From Saprospirales bacterium (GTDB lineage Bacteria > Bacteroidota > Bacteroidia > Chitinophagales > Saprospiraceae), in NCBI GenBank assembly GCA_016703765.1, contig JADJBL010000003.1, positions 186,001-250,000 on the forward strand: a stretch of DNA of 64,000 nucleotides, read 5' to 3'. Below the pieces are notes generated by a model. The model was not told the origin of the DNA and did not search any database. It was given only the letters and a program-made list of their open reading frames with translations. This document shows, piece after piece, positions 56,303-64,000 of this stretch (positions are counted from its first letter, which is position 1; each line of letters opens with the position of its first letter). Position numbers and translations under genes: made by a program.

Positions 56303-57211
56303 CTTTTTCCTCCCGCTTCTCGGATGAAAGCTAAGCAAAGTCTCCCTCAAAAAATCCGTATTCAGGTGGGTATAAATTTCGGTGGTGAGGATCGATTCGT
56401 GGCCCAGCATTTCCTGCACGGCCCGGAGGTCGGCCCCGCCTTCGATGAGGTGGGTGGCGAAGGAATGCCGGAACGTGTGCGGCGAAACCGTTTTTGCGAT
56501 CTTCGCCGCGGCTGCGGCTTCTTTGACGATGAGAAAGACCATGACCCGGGTCAGCTTTTTTCCCCGGCGGTTGAGGAACAGGTAGTTTTCGTGGCCGGGG
56601 GCTATGGGCTGGCGGCTTCGCACATGCTGGAGGTACAGTTCGATGTATTTCACGGCTTCTCCGCCGATGGGGGTCAGCCGCTCCTTGTCTCCCTTGCCGG
56701 TGACTTTCACAAAGCCGATGTCGAGGTAGAGGTTGGACATCCGCAGGTTGACCAATTCGCTCACGCGCAGGCCGCAGGCGTAGAGGGTTTCGAGCATGGC
56801 GCGGTTGCGGTGGCCCTGCTCCCCACTGAGGTCGATGGTTTCGATCATGGCCTGTATTTCTTCATACGACAGCACATCGGGAATATCGCGGTCGAGGCGA
56901 GGCGTTTCCAGTAGTTCGGTGGGGTCGGTCTGGATGAGGTCTTCGACGAGCAGATAGCGGTAATAGGCTTTAATGCCGGAGATGAGCCGCGCCTGCGAGC
57001 GTTTGGAGAAGCCCAGTTCGTTGAGCCAGTGGAGAAAATCCGACAGGTGCTCGGGCAGCACTGCCACGGGGGCGATATCCAGGTTGCGCATCCGCAGGAA
57101 GGAGGCCAGTTTGCCGATATCCCGCACATACGCTTCCCGGGTATGGGAAGACAGCGATCGCTCCAGGATCAAAAAACTACCGAATCCTTTTATCGTGCTT
57201 TGCCAGTCCAT
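56294..57211 (-). CDS. xerD: Tyrosine recombinase XerD/XerC
   Basis: 305 residues, normal size. An N-terminal SAM-like DNA-binding domain (FLILERSLSSHTREAYVRDIGKL) and a catalytic domain with Arg in LYACGLRVSELVNL, Lys in KVTGKGDKERLTP, HTFRHSFATHLIEGG and the Tyr nucleophile in TTEIYTHLN. This is the core-genome resolvase of chromosome dimers, not a phage integrase: neighbours are ordinary genes and no attachment site is seen. Confidence 0.93.
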   Translation of the reverse strand: MDWQSTIKGFGSFLILERSLSSHTREAYVRDIGKLASFLRMRNLDIAPVAVLPEHLSDFLHWLNELGFSKRSQARLISGIKAYYRYLLVEDLIQTDPTELLETPRLDRDIPDVLSYEEIQAMIETIDLSGEQGHRNRAMLETLYACGLRVSELVNLRMSNLYLDIGFVKVTGKGDKERLTPIGGEAVKYIELYLQHVRSRQPIAPGHENYLFLNRRGKKLTRVMVFLIVKEAAAAAKIAKTVSPHTFRHSFATHLIEGGADLRAVQEMLGHESILTTEIYTHLNTDFLRETLLSFHPRSGRKKTN

Positions 57212-57580
57212 ATTTATTTTACCCCCCTAACCGTATTTGGAGTGACCGGGTGACTCAGTCACCCGGTCACTCCAAAAAACACAGGGGATTGATTATTAAC
57301 AATATATGCATTTTTACCTCACCGGGTGACTTAGTCACCCGGTGAGGGAGCGTTTCGGCCATTCGACCCAATTTACTTGTGTTTATTGGGGTTTTCGTTG
57401 AAAACAGCACTTTTTCCCGTGACCGGGTGACTCAGTCACCCGGTCACTAGGCACTGGCCGAGCCTGTTTTTATTATTTGCCTCCCCAAACCGTGTTAAAT
57501 ACTTGCGATTTTTTTACTTTTATAGACTCCAAAGGATTCGAAGGCCGAAAAGGGGTCTGTAAAAGCACTATCAATAGCCT
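57212..57580. repeat. Spacer with three GGGTGACT/AGTCACCC palindromes
   Basis: Three perfect palindromes: 57236-57276 (20-base arms around one C), 57317-57347 (15-base arms around one T) and 57419-57447 (14-base arms around one C). All share the core ACCGGGTGACT n AGTCACCCGGT. The outer arms are GTGACC...GGTCAC in the first and third and CTCACC...GGTGAG in the second. The spacer lies between the divergent xerD and OmpA-like genes. Confidence 0.88.
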
Positions 57581-58099
57581 ATGCGAATATTCATTCCGGG
57601 GTTTCTGTTCTTCCTGGTATATGCCTTACTCGGCAGATGGTATTTCGTCTGCGAAGTTAGGCATCATTGCGGAGAAAGGGAAACGACAGAAACGGTCAGA
57701 ACCGCCACGCTGGTCTTAACGGAAGGGGATAAGGTGGTATTGGAAGGCTTCGAGCAATTTTTCTTTCCGCCCGACAGCATCCGACCCATCCTCAGCGAGG
57801 AGAACAAGCGCTTTCTCGACGAGTTGGCCTCCTTCCTGGCGCAACATCCGACCAAACAACTTTTAATCACCGGCTTTTACCTCCAATCCGAGAGCTCGGC
57901 CCCGTCCGGATTTTTTGAAAACCCGGGCCACGCCCGGGCCGCCCAGATCGGTATGCAACTGGAGGACCGGGGCATCGACCCCCACCGCGTCACCCTCCAT
58001 AATATGGCGCTGGAACGCGATTCCCTGTTGGAGCCCGTCCGGTTCCTGATCCGCAAATCGACCGTTCCGCTCCTTATTAGTGATCCAAAAAACGATTGA
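57581..58099 (+). CDS. OmpA-like periplasmic protein
   Basis: 172 residues. An N-terminal anchor or signal (FIPGFLFFLVYALLGRWYFVC) precedes a domain whose strand-helix order resembles OmpA-like peptidoglycan-binding proteins (FFPPDSIRPILSEENKRFLDELASFLAQHPTKQLLITGFY ... GHARAAQIGMQLEDRGIDPHRVTLH). The usual NELR motif is replaced, so true peptidoglycan binding is not proven. It ends one base before the next gene, a membrane/coiled-coil protein that is probably its partner. Confidence 0.65.
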   Translation: MRIFIPGFLFFLVYALLGRWYFVCEVRHHCGERETTETVRTATLVLTEGDKVVLEGFEQFFFPPDSIRPILSEENKRFLDELASFLAQHPTKQLLITGFYLQSESSAPSGFFENPGHARAAQIGMQLEDRGIDPHRVTLHNMALERDSLLEPVRFLIRKSTVPLLISDPKND

Positions 58100-58100
58100 C

Positions 58101-59356
58101 ATGGAATTTCTCAAAACCCTTTTCGCCTCCTTCGACCAAGCCGAAAGCCTCATTTTCATGGCTTTCGTATTGATCGCCTTCCTGATCGGCTTTGTACTGA
58201 GCTGGCTGGTCTGGACCCGCCAGGCCCGCAAGTGGCGACTGGAGGCCCAGCAATCCAAAGCAGAGCTTAAGGCCTTGCAGGCGGAATACCAGTCCTTCAA
58301 AGACCAGTTCTCCCTCCGGGAGGCGGATATCCAACACGCACAGGTGGAGGCCGAGGAAAGCAAACGCCGCATGATGGGCGCACAGGAAGACCGCTCCCGC
58401 ATCGCAGCCGAACTCGAAGAAGCCCACGCCGAACTGGCCCGCTTGCAGTCTTCCGTCGCCGCGCAGCAGGTGACTATCGAGGACCTGAACGACCAAATAC
58501 TAGGGCTTCGAACCAAAAATGAGACCCTGGTTCGCAGAGTCCATGGAGACAACAGATCAAGTGGATGAAATAGCCCCTTCAACCGATCGACGCGGTGGCG
58601 GAAATGCAGAGCACCTTCAACGCCGCCCTCCAACGCCTGAACGCTATCGAGGAAAAACTGCGGCGGATCGAAACGGAGAACGAAGACCTTAAAAACCGCG
58701 TAGCCGTCGCACAGGCGGCGCCCCGGAGCCTGGCTGCCGTGGAGCAACTATTCGACACGGAGGTAGAGGAAGAAGACGAGGAGGCGATCGTGCAACAAGC
58801 GCGGGAATACCTGCAATCCGCCATCGGTTCTATGATCCCCGCTGCGGTGGAAGCCCAGAAGGACGATCTGCAACAGATACACGGCATCGGTCCCTTTCTG
58901 GAAAAACAACTCCACTCGGTAGGCCTTTATACTTACGAGCAGATCAGCAAACTGGACGAAACCCTCATCGAGCAGTTGACGAAGGCGATCCAGTTTTTCC
59001 CCGGACGCATCTTAAAAGACGATTGGGTGGGACAGGCCCGGCGCCTGCACGACAATCCAACGGAGGCGCCGCATGAGTTTCGCCCGGTATCGTCGGAAAA
59101 CGAGAGCCTCCGCATCATCGAGGGCATCGGCCCCAAGATCGAGGCCCTGCTGGCAGACTCGGGGATACACTCCCTGAAAGACCTTGCTGAAGCCGATGTA
59201 GAGCGCCTGCAGGAAATCCTGCAAGCCGCCGGAGAGCGCTACCGCCTGCACGATCCCTCCACCTGGCCGGAACAAGCCCGGCTGGCCACAGAAGGGGAGT
59301 GGGACCAATTAAAATCCTTTAAAGAATACCTCAACCGGGGAGAGCATAAAGGCTAA
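58101..59356 (+). CDS. Membrane-anchored coiled-coil protein with helix-hairpin-helix repeats (frame broken)
   Basis: About 418 residues if one gene. An N-terminal membrane helix (LIFMAFVLIAFLIGFVLSWLVW) is followed by a long coiled coil (RKWRLEAQQSKAELKALQAEY and on), then two helix-hairpin-helix units (QIHGIGPFLEKQLHSVGLYTYEQISKL and RIIEGIGPKIEALLADSGIHSLKDLAEA). The frame changes between about 58530 and 58580, probably in two steps, because the coil continues as EMQSTFNAALQRLNAIEEKL in another frame. Two separate genes cannot be excluded. Such HhH units normally bind DNA or serve as protein docks. The OmpA-like gene upstream may work with it across the envelope. Confidence 0.65.
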
Positions 59357-59817
59357 ACCAGGTCTGCCGGATCGGGTTGCTTCGGGTCTTCGTCGCCGCC
59401 GTCTTTTTTGTCCGATTTTTTCTCCGAGCGATATTTGCGCATCTTCTCGGTCAGTTCGTCCATCTTCTCGGCGATATGGCGCAGCTCCTCTCCAAGTATA
59501 TCCTTGAATTCAGAAGCCGCTTTGGTAAAGGATTCCTGAAAAGAGCTGAATCCGTCTTTCCCGGAAGTTTTTTCTTCCGCAGCGCCCTCACTTTCATTCG
59601 GTTGTGCGCTTGCCTGCGGCTCTTCTTTCTTCTCGGCCGACTTCTTGAGCGATTCTGCGTTTTTGTGGAGGTTTTCCTTCATGTCGCCCATCAGCTTGCC
59701 CATATTTTCCATCATGGTGGCAAGGGCTTCTTTGATGTCTTCCGGCGCGCGGTTCAGGGAATCTTCGACTTTTTGTTTCGCTTCGTCGAAGGCTTGCTTA
59801 AAGGAGGAATCTTTCAT
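59353..59817 (-). CDS. Amphipathic helical protein of unknown function
   Basis: 154 residues, almost wholly helical and charged (SSFKQAFDEAKQKVEDSLNRAPEDIKEALATMM, LMGDMKENLHKNAESLKKSA, LGEELRHIAEKMDELTEKMR) with a Lys/Asp-rich tail. No signal peptide. Similar in kind to the helical protein at 19498-20418. Its stop overlaps the end of the convergent HhH gene by 4 bases. Confidence 0.6.
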   Translation of the reverse strand: MKDSSFKQAFDEAKQKVEDSLNRAPEDIKEALATMMENMGKLMGDMKENLHKNAESLKKSAEKKEEPQASAQPNESEGAAEEKTSGKDGFSSFQESFTKAASEFKDILGEELRHIAEKMDELTEKMRKYRSEKKSDKKDGGDEDPKQPDPADLV

Positions 59818-59857
59818 TTTGCAATGGTTTTGAAATTTGAAATAAATGGCTGACGTA

Positions 59858-59938
59858 GTTTAGGAGGTTTAGAAAGTTTAGAGGGTTTAGAAAAAAACTA
59901 AACCTGCTAAACTTTCTAAACCCTCTAAACTCCTAAAG
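59858..59938. repeat. Inverted tandem-repeat array, 9-bp unit GTTTAGnnn
   Basis: Left arm: GTTTAGGAG, GTTTAGAAA, GTTTAGAGG, GTTTAG (59858-59890). Loop: AAAAAAA. Right arm: CTAAAC with spacers CTG, TTT, CCT, TCC (59899-59938). The spacer AAA meets TTT and AGG meets CCT when the arms are shifted by one unit, so several pairing registers are possible. It lies about 40 bases upstream of the helical protein start (59817). Confidence 0.86.
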
Positions 59939-60027
59939 CACCAAATAATAATCACCAGGCTCCTCCGATAGTTTCAACCCCAAAAGGGTATTGGTCGACA
60001 GAAGCAAGTACTTGGTCGGAATCGACT

Positions 60028-61677
60028 CTAAAGAGCGTCGTCGGGGGGGATGGGTTTTTGAACCCGCTGCTCGAATTCGCGGATCATGCCCTCCAGGGCG
60101 GCCTCCATTTCCTCCCGATTCTGAGGGCCTTTATTGACCGTGCCGGGAAGCTGGCCGGGGAAGGATTCGACGTGGATGGTGGAGGTTGGGAAGGCGAATT
60201 CAATGCCAAGCGCGGCAGCAAGGCGAATGGCGCCCAGCAGCAGTTCTTCCCGGATGCGCAGTTCCTCGTCGTAGTTGTCGGTTTTTATGGCTACCCGATA
60301 AAGGACCTGAAGCGAGAAATCGGCCATATCGAACAGCCGCACGTGAAATAACTCCTTATTGGTAAAGGGATGCGTGTGGACCAATTTTTTCAGGCCTTCC
60401 AGAAACCATTCTATTTTTTGGGGCGGCGTATCGTATTTGATGCCCAACTTGACGTCGAGAAGACGGAAAACCCGCACTCCGAGATTTTGCACCGAAATAT
60501 TCGCCAGGTTCCCGTTGGGCACGGCCACGATCGAACTGTCCAGGTTTTGGATGCGGGTCGTTCGGAATCCCACCTCCACTACCTTTCCTTCAAAAGTATC
60601 TCCAATGATCCAGTCGCCGATCTGGAAAGGCCGGTCGAAGAAGATCATGACCGAGCCGATGAGGTTTTTCACCGTATCCTGTGCGGCCAGTGCCAGGGCC
60701 AATCCCCCGATGGAAACCCCCGCGATCAGAGCAGTGACGTTCACATCCAGCAGGTTCAGGATCTGAATCACGGCAACCGTGATGATCAGGAGCTGCATAA
60801 TCACCTTGAGGATCGGCACGAGCTGGTTGTCCATAGGGCTGGAGGTCCGGAGCGTGTATTTCCGAAAATAAAGGATAACGATCTCCAGGATCCTTAGGCC
60901 CAGGACCATGAATAAAACCGTGGCCCCGATCCGGATCGAGGACATGATGAACCCCACCCATTCGATGGGCAGGTGGAGCAGGGGGACAATCCATTTCCAG
61001 GCCAGGATCAGGGCCCAAATACTCGTGATTCGGGCGATGCTGAAAACCAGTTTTTCCGGAACCGTTGCAGGGTATATGCGGCTCCGGCTCAACCGATTGA
61101 CGACCGGACGAAGCAGGCGGCTCAGGAAAAAATGAACGATCCAGGTGATGAGCAGGAGGAGGAGAAACCCGGCGTATTGCCAAAGGGCGAGCCCCATAAA
61201 ACGATGCTGTCCGTACTTGGGGATCAGGTTGATCAGCAGGTCGGAGCCGAAGGGATATACCTTTTTATGCAGCGAGGGGATTTGCTCGAGGGTGTAAACG
61301 GAGTAGTACCAGTTGTCGCCGACCTTTTGCAGATAGACCTCCGGCAATTCATTGGGGAAGGGCACATATTGATTTTTGCCCGAAGTACTGTCGATAAAAT
61401 CCGGTTCGTCGGGCACCTCCTCCAACTTGACGTGGAGCCCTTTTCCGTCGAATACCTGTTTGAGCTTGATAGCCAGCGATTGGGCTTCCGCGGCGTCTTT
61501 TACCCCTTGGATGGGCCTCGCGGCCAGGTCGGGTTTGTAGGAATCGGGTTGCAGATAGAACAAATGCGTATTAAGAGCCCCGAAAGGCGAACTCAGGTCC
61601 GGTTTGGGCTGGGACTGGGAAAATAGCCCCAGGGGCAACAGTAGGAAAAGAAAAACAATTCTGGCCAAACGGGTCAT
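60028..61677 (-). CDS. MscS family mechanosensitive channel
   Basis: 549 residues from the ATG at 61677. A signal peptide (to LGLFSQS), a ~150-residue periplasmic domain, four membrane helices (YAGFLLLLLITWIVHFF, LVFSIARITSIWALILAW, IGATVLFMVLGLRILEIVI, ILKVIMQLLIITVAVIQILN) and the MscS core: pore helix TALIAGVSIGGLALALAAQDTVKNLIG, FFDRPFQIGDWI and RTTRIQNLDSSIVAVPN. It opens on membrane stretch to release solutes. The ATG overlaps the symporter stop (ATGA), so the two are translated together. Confidence 0.92.
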   Translation of the reverse strand: MTRLARIVFLFLLLPLGLFSQSQPKPDLSSPFGALNTHLFYLQPDSYKPDLAARPIQGVKDAAEAQSLAIKLKQVFDGKGLHVKLEEVPDEPDFIDSTSGKNQYVPFPNELPEVYLQKVGDNWYYSVYTLEQIPSLHKKVYPFGSDLLINLIPKYGQHRFMGLALWQYAGFLLLLLITWIVHFFLSRLLRPVVNRLSRSRIYPATVPEKLVFSIARITSIWALILAWKWIVPLLHLPIEWVGFIMSSIRIGATVLFMVLGLRILEIVILYFRKYTLRTSSPMDNQLVPILKVIMQLLIITVAVIQILNLLDVNVTALIAGVSIGGLALALAAQDTVKNLIGSVMIFFDRPFQIGDWIIGDTFEGKVVEVGFRTTRIQNLDSSIVAVPNGNLANISVQNLGVRVFRLLDVKLGIKYDTPPQKIEWFLEGLKKLVHTHPFTNKELFHVRLFDMADFSLQVLYRVAIKTDNYDEELRIREELLLGAIRLAAALGIEFAFPTSTIHVESFPGQLPGTVNKGPQNREEMEAALEGMIREFEQRVQKPIPPDDAL

Positions 61678-63447
61678 GTATTCGTTGGTTTGGGAAAAAG
61701 CCGGAACAACAGCCATCCTCCTACAAGGGCGACCACAGTGCCCACAAGCGCCGGAATGATTTTGCCGTATATCCAGAAACCTACGCAGAAAAGCGCGGCG
61801 TAAACAGTTATGCAACCGATAAAGGCCATCAGAAGTTCACCGCTCAGGCGGCTGGCGCCGTAGTTTTCTATGCCGCGGCCGTTTTTGGACGCCCATTCCA
61901 GCACCGGCTTCCAACCGGCGGAATGAGGCCGGATCAGCCCTATAAACTGGACCAGGCGGTCCATGGCAGATGGAGGAGTGAGAAAAGTGACCGTCAGCCA
62001 GGCAACCGTGGTGATGCCTACGACCCAGAACAACTGGATATGCTCGGCCATGTTACCCGGATGGAAAAATTCAAAATAAACGGCCACCGCAAAAGATACG
62101 AGCATGGCCGTCAGCTCGCTGAAGGGATTGATGCGCCACCAAAACCAGCGCAACAGGAAAATCAGCCCGGTGCCTGCGCCGATCTTCAGCAGGATGTCGA
62201 AGCCCTGCATGGCATTTTCCAGGTAAAAGGCCACAAAAATGGCCATGCCCATCAGCAAAAATGTAATGATCCTGCCGGCCAGCACCTCTCCCTTTAGGGC
62301 TGACGGAGGGGTGAAGGAAACGCTTGTAAAAATCGTTGACCACATAGGAGGCCCCCCAGTTGAGGTGGGTGGCAATGGTGGACATAAACGCGGCTGCCAG
62401 CGACGCCACGATCAACCCTAAAAGCCCTGCGGGCAACAGCCGGAGCATGGCGGGATAGGCCAGATCGTCCTTTACCACCTTACCCGCCATTTCCGGAAAA
62501 GCGGCCTGAAGGGAAGCAAGGTCCGGGAAGATGATCAGCGAACCCAGCGCGACCAGGATCCAGGGCCAGGGACGCAAAGCGTAGTGGGCGATATTGAAAA
62601 ACAGCGTGGCGCCAATGGCGTGGCGCTCGTTTTTTGCGGAAAGCATGCGCTGGGCAATGTAGCCGCCGCCGCCCGGCTCGGCGCCCGGATACCAGACGCT
62701 CCACCACTGCACCGCCAAGGGGATGAGCAACAAGGGGACCCAGGCCGAAGGGTCGTTCAGGTCGGGCAGCATATTGAGGTGGCCGGACACGTTGGGGTGC
62801 GACAACATAGCACTCAGTCCGCCAACTTCCGGGTGGTTGACCACCACGATGGCCACCCAGACGCTGCCGATCATGGCGATGATGAACTGGAAAAAATCGG
62901 TGAGGATGACCCCCGTCAGTCCGCCGATAGACGAATACACCACCGTGATGCCGCAGGCCACGAGGGCCGATTCCGCCCGGCTGAATCCAAACACCCCGCC
63001 GATTTTCATGGCGGCGAGGATGACCGTGGCCATGATGAGGCAATTGGCCAGCACGCCCAGGTAGATGGCGCGGAAGCCGCGCAAAAAAGCCGCGGCTTTG
63101 CCGCTATAGCGCATTTCGTAAAACTCCAGATCGGTCTGCACGCCGGAGCGGCGCCACATGCGGGCGTACACGAACACCGTGAGCATGCCCGTGAGCAGGA
63201 AGGCCCACCAGCGCCAGTTGCCCGCCACGCCGTCGTTTCGGACGAAATCCGTCACCAGGTTGGGCGTATCCGCCGAGAAGGTCGTGGCCACCATCGAAAA
63301 ACCGAGCAGCCACCAGGGCATGGAACGGCCGGAGAGGAAAAATTCTGCGTAATTCTTGCCGGATTTGCGGGAAGCATATAGGCCGACCAGCAGGGAGGCG
63401 ACGAGGAAGGCGACGATGATCAACCAATCGAATGTAGTGAGCTGCAT
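61674..63447 (-). CDS. Sodium:solute symporter (SSS family, one frameshift)
   Basis: About 590 residues after repair, with about thirteen membrane helices. TTFDWLIIVAFLVASLLVGLY opens the fold; RSMPWWLLGFSMVATTFSADTPN and EPGGGGYIAQRMLSAKNERHAIGA are typical of the SSS group with sugar or amino-acid-like substrates. The frame breaks at 62290-62292 (CCC on the plus strand, should be CC), where SPKGEVLAGRIITFL is restored. Substrate unknown. Confidence 0.88.
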
Positions 63448-63486
63448 AGGTCTTCCGTTTTCGAAATGGGAAATTACGAAATTTCT

Positions 63487-64000
63487 TCACTTTAGTCCCC
63501 GCGCCCAATCCGGAAAAACGCCCTCCTCAATGCCGAATACCAGGGGCGCGATGAAATAGGTGATCAGCGAGATAATCACTACCCCATAGAAGTTGAGAAA
63601 AATGCCGGCCCGGGCCATTTCGGCAACGCTGAGCCGCCTCGTGCCAAAAACAATGGCGTTGGGCGGCGTGGCGACGGGCAACATAAAGGCCATCGAGCCG
63701 GAGATCGTGGCAGGCAGCATAAAAAGCAAGGGGTTCACCTCGATGGCGATGGCCAGCGCCGCCATGATGGGCAGGACGGTCTCCACCGTGGCGGTGTTGG
63801 AGGTGAGCTCGGTGAGAAAAGTAACCAGCAGACTAATGCACAGGATGATCAGAAAAGGGTGCACGCCCTCAGCCATTCCAGTTGCTGCCCAAACCAGGTA
63901 GAGAGCCCCGACTCCTTAAACCCGCTGGCCAGGGCAAAACCCCCGCCAAACAGCAGGATGATCTCCCAGGGAATCCCTTCGGCCGTTTTCCAATCCATCA
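63487..64000 (-). CDS. DASS/SLC13-type anion permease, C-terminal part (partial, one frameshift)
   Basis: The last ~171 residues of a divalent-anion:sodium symporter: KTAEGIPWEIILLFGGGFALASGF, then LLVTFLTELTSNTATVETVLPIMAALA, FMLPVATPPNAIVFGT and a last helix pair. SNTAT and TPPNAI are the two family signatures around the substrate. The frame breaks near 63873-63874 (one G missing on the coding strand). The rest of the gene lies past the right edge. It follows no visible terminator and precedes the SSS gene on the same strand after a 39-base gap. Confidence 0.88.

Noticed and set aside
56294..57211. Integrase of a mobile element
   Set aside because: Sequence and neighbours fit the housekeeping XerD. 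No att repeats, tRNA target or phage genes are seen.
4117..59938. All repeat arrays as ordinary intrinsic terminators
   Set aside because: Several lie directly before start codons or inside operons, and most lack a T run after the stem. Those at convergent gene ends (32041, 52933) may act as terminators as well.

Overview
The window is a piece of chromosome from a Bacteroidota bacterium, most likely of the Saprospiria (Lewinella / Haliscomenobacter-like) branch. The evidence is three secreted proteins with type IX secretion (T9SS) sorting domains, one of them the gliding-motility-associated type, a complete BAT (aerotolerance) operon, a DUF6029-Omp28 pair, RNase Y next to ZapA, lipoproteins with Bacteroidota-style lipoboxes, and eight copies of the Bacteroidota -7 promoter element TAnnTTTG close to start codons. 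Coding DNA is fairly G+C-rich for the phylum while the spacers are A+T-rich. No rRNA, tRNA, CRISPR array, prophage or insertion sequence is visible.

Layout. 1-4.6 kb: a propeller/Y_Y_Y sensor whose output is a class III adenylate cyclase, then moaD and moaE. 4.6-11.5 kb (minus strand): a GH97 lipoprotein glycosidase, a beta-helix lipoprotein, a small regulatory-domain protein, a MobB-like/MobA fusion, the GTPase MeaB and a PaaG-type isomerase. 11.7-19.4 kb: a glycogen phosphorylase and a ~2000-residue PKD-rich surface protein. 19.5-29.4 kb: an amphipathic-helix protein, a Xaa-Pro aminopeptidase, a DUF2807 lipoprotein, Sua5/TsaC, a MATE transporter, and two divergent T9SS-exported proteins (one an M1 peptidase). 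29.4-35.5 kb: a glycosyltransferase, CysQ, GalE, a TonB receptor with a small Cys-rich partner, and a TlpA thioredoxin. 35.6-43.1 kb: DUF6029, Omp28, PheT, a coiled-coil protein, ZapA and RNase Y. 44.3-52.2 kb: the moxR-DUF58-batA-batB-batC-batD operon. 52-64 kb: small lipoproteins, LptB, an Ig-like lipoprotein, XerD, an OmpA-like/helix-hairpin-helix pair, an MscS channel, a sodium:solute symporter and a truncated DASS-type permease.

Two patterns run through the whole window. First, at least ten spacers hold arrays of 7-9-bp tandem units, most followed by their own reverse complement, so that the spacer folds into one long hairpin. The unit differs from place to place, but the plan is the same. 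Several arrays supply the stop codon of the upstream gene or touch the start codon of the downstream gene. I know no named family for these. Second, at least ten otherwise normal genes, including the conserved rny, are split by one-base changes in runs of the same base. This looks like uncorrected long-read indels rather than real gene decay. In these genes I give one span for the whole gene and the place of each shift.

Other points for follow-up are a compact structured element in the leader of rny, a 24-bp perfect palindrome between the divergent galE and cysQ promoters, and a family of GGGTGACTnAGTCACCC palindromes whose arms change in a compensating way.
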